Assembly: GCF_000244895.1 (NCBI RefSeq)
Contig: NZ_CM001441.1
Span: 2,562,226-2,626,225, forward strand
Direction: 5' to 3'
Origin: Desulfosporosinus youngiae DSM 17734
GTDB taxonomy: Bacteria; Bacillota; Desulfitobacteriia; Desulfitobacteriales; Desulfitobacteriaceae
Length of the DNA: 64,000 bases
Numbering within the stretch: the first letter of the stretch is position 1; every line of letters starts with the position of its first letter. The position numbers were made by a program, and so were the translations under genes. A model generated the notes under the pieces. It did no database searches, was not told where the DNA came from, and was given only the letters and a program-made list of their open reading frames with translations. Shown one piece after another: positions 9,141 through 17,554 of this stretch.

Positions 9141-11900
9141 ATGAATCCTAATCAATACTTAATCTGGTTAAATGGCGAAGATAAGACAGAAGAGGTTGAA
9201 ACGTATAATAATGCAGGTTATATGGTGCATGTAATCTTCAATAATAATTCCCGTCAGTATTCTTATCATCGCAGCAACACCTTTATCCGTGAAAATCCGA
9301 CGACGATTAATATGGAAGATAAAGCAGCCTATTGGGGGGACATGCCGCTGTATGATGTTGAATATATCTTGGATTTTGGACCGATGGTAAGAGTTAGATT
9401 CAGGCAGAAGAGCAAAAGTCAGGTGTTCAACAAGACGGAATTAAGTATAAAAAGCAACGGCATCAATGAAATGGGAAAAGACATCCTGGAATATTGGAAA
9501 GAAATTGCGCACTTCAGTCCCATAGAAGATGAAGCTGAATCTTTTCTGGAAAAGGTGTTCGATAAACTTACATTTGTCAGTCCGGAAAGTGTTCTCGGCA
9601 GTTATATCAATAAAAGACCTCTGCAAAAATCAGCCCCCGATCTCCAGAACCTTATCTTTCCGTTCCGTTTTAATCTGAATCAAAAGAAGGCCCTGGAGAA
9701 CGCGCTGTCATGTAATGTTTCGGTTATTGAAGGGCCTCCGGGAACGGGTAAAACCCAATCCATTTTGAATATCCTGGTTAATTTAATTACCCGGAACAAA
9801 ACGGTTGCCGTCGTATCCGATAATAATGCGGCAGTTAAAAATGTGAAAGACAAGCTGGAGAAAGACGGCTATGGATTTCTGGTAGCTGCCTTGGGAAGCA
9901 ATGAGAACAAAGGAGAGTTTTTCAGCTGTTTGCCCCAAGGCAATGTGCAGGACTGGGAGCGGGGAGTTCAGAAAGAGGAACTGACAGCAAAGATCACCAA
10001 TCTAAATACTAAAATCAACCGTCTTCTTGAAGTTAATGTTGAAAAGGCACGAATTCAGCAGCAACTTGCCTCTTTCCTGACAGAACAGGAGCATTTTGAG
10101 ACCTATTACGAGAAACAAGACATTCCGGAGATTCAAAAGCTTTCTTTTTATCGGACCAGCCCTGAAAAAATTATTGCCTTCTTAGCCGATAGTTATCTGG
10201 CTAACCAAAGAGGAACGGTGGATCGTTTTCTTTATAAGATCAAGCTGTTGTTTTCTTACGGTTTTAAAGATTTTAAATCTCTTCTGAAAAATGACATGGA
10301 CCTGGTCATCAATCTGCAGCGGAAATTTTATCAATTAAAGATAGAAGCTTTGACAGAGCAAAAAGCAAAATTGGCCAAAGAATTGGCGGACGATTCATTC
10401 GATCAATTATTGAAAGAGCATCAGCAGGCTTCCGAATTGCTGTTCAGGGAAGCGTTGGTTAAAAAATACCGTAAGCAAAAGCTTCCCCAGTTTACAATCA
10501 AAAATTATAAACCGATGTTTGCTGAATTCATCCAGCACTTTCCTATTGTTCTGAGCACAACTTACTCATTGCGCAATTCGCTTCCGGATAATTACCTTTT
10601 GGACTATGTCATCATCGATGAATCCTCTCAGGTGAATTTATTGACGGGCGTATTGGCTCTTTCCTGCTGCAAAAATGCCATTATTGTCGGGGATATCAAG
10701 CAGCTGCCGCAGATCGTTGATGAGAAGAAAATAGGTAAACTGTCTAAACAGGTTGCTGATCCTGTTTTTAATTATTTTAAACATAATATTTTGTCTTCAA
10801 TCCTTGCCCTGTATGGGGAGAAGGGTATTCCTCAGGTCATGCTGAAAGAGCACTATCGCTGCCACCCCAAAATTATTGAATTTTGCAATCAGAAATACTA
10901 TGAAGGCGGCTTGGTTCCTTTCACTCAAGAGGATATGGAGGCTAATCCTTTAATTCTCTATCGTACCCCAGAGGGCAATCATATGCGCAATAATACTACA
11001 GGTGTGAAACCGGGAAAATACAATCAGAGAGAAATAGATGTAGTAGTCGGGGAGGTATTGCAGAATCCCAGTATAGCCCAGGATAGTGAGGAAATCGGCT
11101 TTACGACACCTTATGTCAAGCAGGTAAGCGCAGCCGCCGGACTGCTTCCGAAAGAAATCCAGTGTGACACTATTCATAAATATCAGGGGCGGGAAAAGAA
11201 GATCATGATTATGTCAACCGTCTTGGATGACACCCGGGACGGAAAAAGCGGTCTCCGCTTTGTGGATGATCCCTGTAAAATCAATGTTGCCGTATCCAGA
11301 GCAATCAAGCAGTTTGTCCTGGTGACAGATCACTCTTTATTCCAGCGACGGGGAAAAGAAATCGGCGATTTGATCCGCTACATGGAGTACAATACGTTGG
11401 ACCAGAATATTATTGAAAGCCAAATTGTCTCCGTATTTGATCTCTTGTACAAAGAATATTCAGCGAAACTGCATTCTTTCAGCCAAAGGCTGAGTCGACG
11501 TTCAAAATACAAATCTCAGAACATTATCTATACGCTTTTAGACGACATTCTTAAGGAAAAGCAGTATGATAATTTGAGCTTTACTACGGAGGTCATGGTG
11601 AAAAATCTCCTCAAGAGTCTGGAAAAGCTTACCCTACAGGAACAACGTTATGTTAACAATAGAGCATCCGTTGACGTCGTCATCTTCCATAAGCAGGATA
11701 AGCAGCCTGTTCTGATTATCGAGGTGGATGGGTTTGCTTTTCATGAAAATAACCCCTCACAGCTAGAGAAGGATGCCATGAAGGATGAGATTTTGCGGAA
11801 ATATGAGTTTTGCTTTTTAAGGCTGCCCACTAATGGCAGCGGGGAGGAAGGTAAGATTAGAAGTCAGCTGGATATTGCTCTGAAGGCAGTGCGAAACTAA
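9141..11900 (+). CDS. SF1 (DNA2/NAM7-type) helicase with C-terminal Vsr/DUF2726-like nuclease
   Basis: 919 residues. Walker A GPPGTGKT at 198-205, motif II DESS at 493-496, VGDIKQLPQ, EHYRCHPKIIEFCN and DTIHKYQGREKK are the Upf1/DNA2-like SF1 motifs. A long helical insertion lies between motifs I and II (about 270-450). The C-terminal ~100 residues (SVDVVIFH, IIEVDGFAFHENN, E861, D863, H868, CFLRLPT) match the DUF2726/Vsr-like PD-(D/E)XK nuclease fold, so the protein probably unwinds and cuts DNA or RNA. Ribosome site AAAAAGGA upstream of ATG 9141. It is 63 bases behind the helicase module and may be its last gene. AT-richer codon use than the TerB/BrxD/BrxHI genes hints at a separate origin. 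Confidence 0.8.
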   Translation: MNPNQYLIWLNGEDKTEEVETYNNAGYMVHVIFNNNSRQYSYHRSNTFIRENPTTINMEDKAAYWGDMPLYDVEYILDFGPMVRVRFRQKSKSQVFNKTELSIKSNGINEMGKDILEYWKEIAHFSPIEDEAESFLEKVFDKLTFVSPESVLGSYINKRPLQKSAPDLQNLIFPFRFNLNQKKALENALSCNVSVIEGPPGTGKTQSILNILVNLITRNKTVAVVSDNNAAVKNVKDKLEKDGYGFLVAALGSNENKGEFFSCLPQGNVQDWERGVQKEELTAKITNLNTKINRLLEVNVEKARIQQQLASFLTEQEHFETYYEKQDIPEIQKLSFYRTSPEKIIAFLADSYLANQRGTVDRFLYKIKLLFSYGFKDFKSLLKNDMDLVINLQRKFYQLKIEALTEQKAKLAKELADDSFDQLLKEHQQASELLFREALVKKYRKQKLPQFTIKNYKPMFAEFIQHFPIVLSTTYSLRNSLPDNYLLDYVIIDESSQVNLLTGVLALSCCKNAIIVGDIKQLPQIVDEKKIGKLSKQVADPVFNYFKHNILSSILALYGEKGIPQVMLKEHYRCHPKIIEFCNQKYYEGGLVPFTQEDMEANPLILYRTPEGNHMRNNTTGVKPGKYNQREIDVVVGEVLQNPSIAQDSEEIGFTTPYVKQVSAAAGLLPKEIQCDTIHKYQGREKKIMIMSTVLDDTRDGKSGLRFVDDPCKINVAVSRAIKQFVLVTDHSLFQRRGKEIGDLIRYMEYNTLDQNIIESQIVSVFDLLYKEYSAKLHSFSQRLSRRSKYKSQNIIYTLLDDILKEKQYDNLSFTTEVMVKNLLKSLEKLTLQEQRYVNNRASVDVVIFHKQDKQPVLIIEVDGFAFHENNPSQLEKDAMKDEILRKYEFCFLRLPTNGSGEEGKIRSQLDIALKAVRN

Positions 11901-11902
11901 AG

Positions 11903-12079
11903 GTGCATAAGATAGATCTGTATCATAATGAAAATGTACTAAAAACAAGTTCTTATATATCTTTAATGGTTCTTATACAAAAGTCAAAGGCTGCAGGATT
12001 TCAGGTAATGGTCTTGCAGCCAATAACAATGAAGGCATGGGCAATTGAACAATTGCATCCAAAGATACCCGGTCATTAA
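11903..12079 (+). CDS. Possible 58-aa ORF, unrecognised
   Basis: A GTG two bases after the helicase stop opens a 58-codon frame (IDLYHNENVLK... AIEQLHPKIPGH). No good ribosome site lies close to the GTG, and I recognise no family. It may be a short coupled gene or the tail of a decayed gene. The stretch up to 12165 also contains GGCTGCA paired with TGCAGCC (11988-12020) but no T-run. Confidence 0.25.
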   Translation: MHKIDLYHNENVLKTSSYISLMVLIQKSKAAGFQVMVLQPITMKAWAIEQLHPKIPGH

Positions 12080-12174
12080 TTTTGGGGTAAAGGTTAAAGA
12101 TTATATAAAGTTAATTTATGGTATATTATAGATAGTATCCCAAATCAGGACAAACGTGAAATAGGGTGACACTA

Positions 12175-15129
12175 TTGACCTTTGAAGAATTGCTGAAGCA
12201 TTATCAAACTCTGATTAAGGAAAACTGTAAGCTAAAGGATGAAATAGTTCACTTGAAGGCAAAGCTTGATGCTTTAGAACATCAGGTTACAATTACCGGG
12301 TGTTCTGATTTTGCTGTTGAGAATATACCTCATCAAACGATACTTCCGTTAGAATTATTCAGGCATGAATCTGAAGATCAAGCCTTGCCCCCTGAAATAG
12401 ATAATCAGTCAGACCCAGAGGAAAAAGTTAAGTTATTTATGTCATACTTTAAAGGCCGGGATGATGTCTATGGAAAACGGTGGGAAAATAAAAAGAAGGG
12501 GACGGCAGGATATTCACCGTCCTGTCTAAACGAATGGAAATCGGAGCTATGCAGAAAACCGATGGGAAAGTGCGTCGATTGCCCAAATAAGGCCTATGCA
12601 GTTTTAGATGAAAGAGTTATTGATGATCATTTGCGAGGGAAAAACAACTTAGTTGCGGGAATTTATCCTTTGTGCCTTGATGAAACCTGCTATTTCTTGG
12701 CTATTGATTTCGATGAAGAAGAGTGGCAAAAAGACATTACTCAGCTGAGAGAAGTATGTTCGCAATTTGACTTCCCCATAGTTATTGAACGCTCACGATC
12801 AGGTAAAGGAGCCCATGCCTGGATTTTCTTTGAAAAGCCGATTGCGGCATCACTGGCAAGAAAACTGGGAAGCGCGTTACTTACCTACGCAATGAATAAG
12901 AGACACGAGATTACCTTTAAATCCTATGATAGGTTTTTCCCCAATCAGGACACTATGCCGAAGGGTGGCTTGGGGAATCTAATAGCTTTGCCTTTGCAAA
13001 AAACTGCCAGGGCTAATAACAACAGTGTCTTTGTCGATGAAAACTTTGAACCCTTCAAAGACCAATGGGCCTATTTAGCTGCTGTTCGGAAGCTCTCTGA
13101 AGATGACGTTGATAGACTGATAGCAAAACTTTGTTATGGCAATGAATTGGGACTATTGAAAACAGATGATCAAACAGAGTCTGAAAAGCCTTGGGAAACT
13201 AACCGAGTCAAGCTATCCAAGGATGATTTTTCCGATAACTTAGAAATTGTCAAAGCAAACATGCTCTTCATTCCTAAAACCGGAGTTTCGCAAAGAGCGT
13301 TAAACCATTTAAAACGGTTGGCCGCCTTTAAAAATCCGGAGTTTTATAAGGCCCAGGCAATGCGTCTGCCCACCTTTGACAAACCCAGGATAATATCTTG
13401 TTCTGATGAAACCGAAGAATATCTTTGCCTCCCGAGAGGCTGTGAGTCAGATTTAGTGGCTCTTTGTACAGAACTTGGGATAGAGACTGATTTTATAGAT
13501 AAGACGAATCATGGCAATACCATCGATGTACAGTTTAAAGGGATCTTGAGAGATGAACAACTACAGGCTGTCAACCTATTGTTAAAACATGATCTGGGAG
13601 TGCTTTCGGGAACAACCGCTTTCGGAAAAACAGTTGCAGCAATAAAACTGATTGCTGAGAGGAATGTAAATACACTGATTCTGGTTGACAAAGTTAGCTT
13701 GGTGTCCCAATGGAAGAAAAGGCTCAAGGAATTTTTGATAATTAATGAGGTTTCACCAGACGATGCTGGAAGAAATCCAAGAGGGAGGAAAAGGAAAAAA
13801 GATAATATCGGACAGTTGGGGGCAGGCAAAGACGACTTGGGCGGTATCATTGATATTGCTTTGCTGCAATCCTTAAACAGGATGGGTGAAGTGAAGAATT
13901 GCGTGAAAGAGTATGGCATGATTATCGTCGATGAGTGTCATCATATTTCAGCCTTTAGCTTTGAGCAGATCCTGAAAAATTCCAACGCCAAGTATGTTTA
14001 TGGATTGACAGCGACTCCTATCAGAAAGGACGGGCATCAGCCCATTATTTTTATGCAGTGTGGTCCTATACGATATAAAGATGATGCCAAGAAACAAGCA
14101 GCAAAACGCCCGTTTGAACATTATGTCATACCAAGATTTACGGCAATGAGGGTCCCCCTCGATAAGATTGAAAAGGATGTATCCATTCAAGAACTGTACT
14201 CTGAGATAGTCGTTAATGAATTGAGGAATCAGCGGATCATTGATGATATCGTAAAAAGCTTTCAAGGCGGCAGGAACTGCCTTGTCATAACTGAGAGAAC
14301 TGCGCATGTTGCCTTGCTTGCGGAAAGATTGAGTGAAAAAATTCCCGACGTGATTGCTGTTACAGGTGGAATGGGGATAAAAGAAACCAGAGAAATAATG
14401 GCGAGAATATCTGAAACACCGGCAGACAAACCGCTAACCATAGTAGCTACAGGAAAATATATCGGAGAGGGCTTCGACGAACCTCGCTTGGATACCCTAT
14501 TTTTAGTCATGCCAATATCATGGAAGGGAACCCTCCAGCAATATGCTGGCAGGCTGCACAGACTTTTTGAGAATAAGAATGAAGTTCTAATCTATGATTA
14601 TGTGGATATCCATATCAGGATGTTGGAGAAGATGTATCATAAACGGCTTAACGGCTATGCCTCCATTGGCTATAAAGCTAAAGGCGAATCAATAACGGAG
14701 GAGTCCGTCAATAGTATCTATATTAAAGATAATTTTCTTCCAGTATATTCCAATGATGTTATTAATGCGGCAAGGGAGATATTGATTGTCAGTCCTTTCA
14801 TTACCAGGAAGCGAACCTTACAAATGATGCAATATCTTATAGTTGCCTTACAAAATAACGTAAGAGTTATCGTGGTAACAAGACCTAGTGAAGATTTTAA
14901 GGAAAAGGATAGAAGTAGGATACAGGAGACGGTAGATATAATGAAAAATGCCGGTATAAGCATTGTCTTTAGATCACGGATTCATCAAAAATATGCAGTT
15001 ATAGACCAAAAGCTTGTATGGTACGGAAGCATTAATCTTTTGAGTTTTGGTAGTACGGAAGAAAGCATTATGCGGCTTGATAGCCCGAATATTGCCAGTG
15101 AATTAATATGGAGTATGGAGAACAAGTAA
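12175..15129 (+). CDS. TOTE-type AEP primase - SF2 helicase - PLD nuclease fusion
   Basis: About 984 residues. I choose TTG 12175 over GTG 12166 because AGGGTG at 12163-12168 is six bases upstream and gives MTFEELLKHYQ, but this is not certain. A short coiled coil is followed by an archaeo-eukaryotic primase domain (about 80-310; YPLCLDETCYFLAIDFDEE with the D-x-D near 178-180, ERSRSGKGAHAWIFF). Next is an SF2 helicase (GTTAFGKT near 479-486, DECHH near 586-590, LTATPIRKDG). The C-terminus is a phospholipase-D-type domain (IHQKYAVID, GSIN; H near 937). This order matches the AEP-TOTE proteins described as prokaryotic conflict systems. It appears to act alone, with no co-directional partner within 250 bases. 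Primer synthesis, unwinding and nuclease activities are inferred from the motifs. Confidence 0.85.
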   Translation: MTFEELLKHYQTLIKENCKLKDEIVHLKAKLDALEHQVTITGCSDFAVENIPHQTILPLELFRHESEDQALPPEIDNQSDPEEKVKLFMSYFKGRDDVYGKRWENKKKGTAGYSPSCLNEWKSELCRKPMGKCVDCPNKAYAVLDERVIDDHLRGKNNLVAGIYPLCLDETCYFLAIDFDEEEWQKDITQLREVCSQFDFPIVIERSRSGKGAHAWIFFEKPIAASLARKLGSALLTYAMNKRHEITFKSYDRFFPNQDTMPKGGLGNLIALPLQKTARANNNSVFVDENFEPFKDQWAYLAAVRKLSEDDVDRLIAKLCYGNELGLLKTDDQTESEKPWETNRVKLSKDDFSDNLEIVKANMLFIPKTGVSQRALNHLKRLAAFKNPEFYKAQAMRLPTFDKPRIISCSDETEEYLCLPRGCESDLVALCTELGIETDFIDKTNHGNTIDVQFKGILRDEQLQAVNLLLKHDLGVLSGTTAFGKTVAAIKLIAERNVNTLILVDKVSLVSQWKKRLKEFLIINEVSPDDAGRNPRGRKRKKDNIGQLGAGKDDLGGIIDIALLQSLNRMGEVKNCVKEYGMIIVDECHHISAFSFEQILKNSNAKYVYGLTATPIRKDGHQPIIFMQCGPIRYKDDAKKQAAKRPFEHYVIPRFTAMRVPLDKIEKDVSIQELYSEIVVNELRNQRIIDDIVKSFQGGRNCLVITERTAHVALLAERLSEKIPDVIAVTGGMGIKETREIMARISETPADKPLTIVATGKYIGEGFDEPRLDTLFLVMPISWKGTLQQYAGRLHRLFENKNEVLIYDYVDIHIRMLEKMYHKRLNGYASIGYKAKGESITEESVNSIYIKDNFLPVYSNDVINAAREILIVSPFITRKRTLQMMQYLIVALQNNVRVIVVTRPSEDFKEKDRSRIQETVDIMKNAGISIVFRSRIHQKYAVIDQKLVWYGSINLLSFGSTEESIMRLDSPNIASELIWSMENK

Positions 15130-15545
15130 CGGGAGGCGCTATTTTCCGCTTCTCATTCTTGGTGTGGTGGCGAATTATAGAATTAGAACTCTGTCGAACA
15201 TTTTGTGCGCTGCACTTTCTGTTGTGCTCCCCAAAAAGGCAATTAATAAAGAGCCTGGAATATTCTAAAAGTGAATAGTTTGGGCAGGGATTAGCAAAAG
15301 GATGAAGAATATTAGAATAGCAAAGAATTATCTAGAAATATTATAAAGTTTCAAAAAATAAAATGTAATTCATGACAATGTTTAGGTTAAGCTATTTATA
15401 GAACAATGCCCAAGTCCGCTTGGAGTCGTGATGAAGGGTTAAGATGGTATAGGCATTATTGATTATATTTCTGATTTTACAATATATGAGAATGCTTGGA
15501 AGTGTTCTGAAGAACTAATTCTTAATTAGAGAGGAGTTGATTAGT
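15130..15545. other. Non-coding stretch with possible gene debris
   Basis: 416 bases with no intact gene. A short open piece at 15446-15530 (GIGIIDYISDFTIYENAWKC) ends in a stop but has no start, and looks like the tail of a lost gene. AT-rich sequence just before the AAA gene probably holds its promoter; no clear -35/-10 pair was found. Confidence 0.4.
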
Positions 15546-16727
15546 TTGAAGATTACGGAACTGCGACTGAAAAATTTCAAAGTCTTTAAAGATATTAAAA
15601 TCACAAATTTGCCGGATATGGCTGTCTTCTTGGGTGCCAATGGGACGGGAAAATCCACGCTCTTTGATGTCTTCGGTTTTTTGCACGATGCTTTGACCGA
15701 TAACGTCAAAGCAGCCCTTCTTAAAAGAGGAGGTTATAAGGAGGTTATCTCGCGTAATGCAAAGGGACCGATCGAGATCGAAATTAAGTTCCGACCAGAA
15801 CCGGACGAACCCTTAGTTACTTACGAACTCAACGTAGGTCTTAATGACAGGGGTTTACCCATTGTGACTCGTGAACGTTTAAAATACAGACGAGGTCAAA
15901 AAGGTAAACCTTGGCACTTCCTTGATTTTTCCAATGGGTCTGGAACTGCCATTGTCAATGAGAGTGAGTACGGCAGTGCCGGGGCGAAAGAGAAACGAGA
16001 AGAACAGAGGCTGGATTCTCCTGATATCTTAGCGATTAAAGGTTTAGGTCAGTTTAAAAAATTTAAGCAAGTTGCGGCTTTTAGACGCCTTATTGAAGGC
16101 TGGCATGTTTCCGATTTTCATGTTCAAGCGGCTCGATCAAGTCAAGACGCCGGCTATGCAGAGCATCTATCCCCAACGGGTGAAAACTTGCCGTTGGTTG
16201 CGCAATTTATGCATGAACATTATCCGGAAAAGTTTCAAGACGTCTTAAGAAAGATGGAACAAAGAGTTCCGGGAGTAACTTCGGTTGAGGCGGCTGAAAC
16301 TCAAGATGGGCGAATTATTTTAAGGTTTCAGGATGGAGCCTTTCGAGATCCGTTTATAGCACGGTATGTTTCAGATGGTTCTTTAAAAATGTTTGCCTAC
16401 TTACTTCTTTTAAGTGATCCGAACCCTCATCCGTTGCTTTGTATCGAAGAACCGGAAAATCAACTATATCCCGATTTGTTATATGAGTTAGCGGAAGAAT
16501 TCCGGAGCTATATGGAGGCAGGTGGGCAAGTCTTCATCTCAACGCATTCTCCTGATTTCGTGAACGGGGTTAAACTAGAGGAACTGTTCTGGCTGGTCAA
16601 AGTGGATGGGTTTAGCCAAATTAGGCGAGCCTCGGAGGATGAACTCCTGCGCAATCTGGTGGCCGCAGGGGATTTGCCCGGTTATCTTTGGAAACAAGGG
16701 CTTTTTAAAGGGGCCAGCCCTCTATGA
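15546..16727 (+). CDS. AAA (AAA_21/OLD-type) ATPase of a split ATPase-TOPRIM pair
   Basis: 393 residues from TTG 15546. GAGGAG at 15531-15536 is nine bases upstream of that TTG but abuts the alternative TTG 15537, so the downstream start is favoured. ITELRLKNFKVFKDI and GANGTGKST (about 30-38) are the N-terminal P-loop of SMC/RecF/OLD-like ATPases. SDGSLKMFAYLLLL is signature-like, LLCIEEPENQLYPDL is Walker B, and FISTHSPDFV is the switch region. The stop overlaps the DUF4276 start by four bases (ATGA). ATPase plus TOPRIM-like nuclease in two genes recalls OLD and PARIS (AriA/AriB) defence, although PARIS uses DUF4435. Defence function is inferred. Confidence 0.85.
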   Translation: MKITELRLKNFKVFKDIKITNLPDMAVFLGANGTGKSTLFDVFGFLHDALTDNVKAALLKRGGYKEVISRNAKGPIEIEIKFRPEPDEPLVTYELNVGLNDRGLPIVTRERLKYRRGQKGKPWHFLDFSNGSGTAIVNESEYGSAGAKEKREEQRLDSPDILAIKGLGQFKKFKQVAAFRRLIEGWHVSDFHVQAARSSQDAGYAEHLSPTGENLPLVAQFMHEHYPEKFQDVLRKMEQRVPGVTSVEAAETQDGRIILRFQDGAFRDPFIARYVSDGSLKMFAYLLLLSDPNPHPLLCIEEPENQLYPDLLYELAEEFRSYMEAGGQVFISTHSPDFVNGVKLEELFWLVKVDGFSQIRRASEDELLRNLVAAGDLPGYLWKQGLFKGASPL

Positions 16728-17278
16728 AGGAAATCGTGTTTTTAGTTGAAGAACCCTCCATGAAAGAATTGCTCAAAGCGATCTTACCTAAAGTGATACC
16801 TGATAATGTTTCCTATACGATTATTCATCATGAGGGTAAGCAGGACTTAGAAAAATCGATTCCCAAGAAACTTTGTGCCTTTAGGCAACCTGAGACACGT
16901 TTTGTGGTTTTGATCGATCAAGATAGTAACGATTGCATAGTATTGAAAAAGCGTTTGTTAGAACTCTGCCAAGTAGGCGGAAGGGAAAATTGTCTCGTGA
17001 GAATTGTATGTCATGAGCTTGAATCCTGGTTCCTGGGTGATTTAGCGGCTGTGGGAAAAGCCTACAATCAGACAAGCCTTGCCCGTCGGCAAAGAGAAGC
17101 AAAGTATCGGCAACCTGATCGGTTAAGCAATCCTGCTCAGGTCTTAAAGTTACTAGTGCCGGAATACCAGAAGATAAGCGGTGCACGGGCTGTAAGTAAT
17201 TATATGAAGCTTAGTGAAAACGAATCTCATAGTTTTGCAGTCTTCTTAAAAGGGTTGCAAAAAGTCATTGGAGATTAG
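16724..17278 (+). CDS. DUF4276 TOPRIM-like protein, partner of the AAA ATPase
   Basis: 184 residues, about the usual length. FLVEEPSMKELLKAI near the start gives the conserved acidic residue of TOPRIM-type folds, VVLIDQDSND (about 61-70) the D-x-D-like pair, and CHELESWFLGD (about 99-109) the family signature of DUF4276. TOPRIM folds in OLD-type systems cleave DNA or RNA in a metal-dependent way, so this is probably the effector nuclease, with the upstream ATPase as sensor. Translationally coupled to that gene. Catalytic residues look intact. Confidence 0.8.
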   Translation: MKEIVFLVEEPSMKELLKAILPKVIPDNVSYTIIHHEGKQDLEKSIPKKLCAFRQPETRFVVLIDQDSNDCIVLKKRLLELCQVGGRENCLVRIVCHELESWFLGDLAAVGKAYNQTSLARRQREAKYRQPDRLSNPAQVLKLLVPEYQKISGARAVSNYMKLSENESHSFAVFLKGLQKVIGD

Positions 17279-17303
17279 ACAGATAACGGGGAGAAGGAGT
17301 GCG

Positions 17304-17444
17304 TTGAAAAATTGGCGTGGTGAAATACTTAATCACTTCAGTGAGCCGACACCAGCTCTGAAGATCGTTTCAGACCCGGACGAGCTGCTTTGTAATGAAA
17401 ACATTTATCGGGATGCCTTGGCTAAGGCATCCCTTTGTTTATGA
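17304..17444 (+). pseudogene. 5' fragment of a PglZ-like gene
   Basis: TTG at 17304, preceded by GGGGAGAAGGAG, opens 46 codons: KNWRGEILNHFSEP, then LKIVSDPDELLCNENI, then a stop. In my recollection PglZ proteins of BREX/Pgl loci start with a tryptophan-containing helix followed by a (V/A)xDPDGLL motif, which this resembles closely. The usual length is 650-900 residues, so only the first ~5% remains, and the frame runs into a perfect 10-bp hairpin terminator. The ribosome site is intact, so a 46-residue peptide might still be made. Assignment rests on one short motif. Confidence 0.5.
17410..17433 (+). terminator. Strong Rho-independent terminator
   Basis: GGGATGCCTT and AAGGCATCCC form a perfect 10-bp stem with loop GGCT, followed by TTTGTTT. 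It ends transcription from the AAA/DUF4276 operon and lies inside the PglZ-like fragment. Confidence 0.85.
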
Positions 17445-17554
17445 TGTTCATAGACAAAGAGAAAACCAGTGATGAGAATCAATGGCTTAAAGAATAATAT
17501 TTTGCAGATGTGGTTACCGTCAATGATATATTTCGTGTAAATATGCGAAATAAA

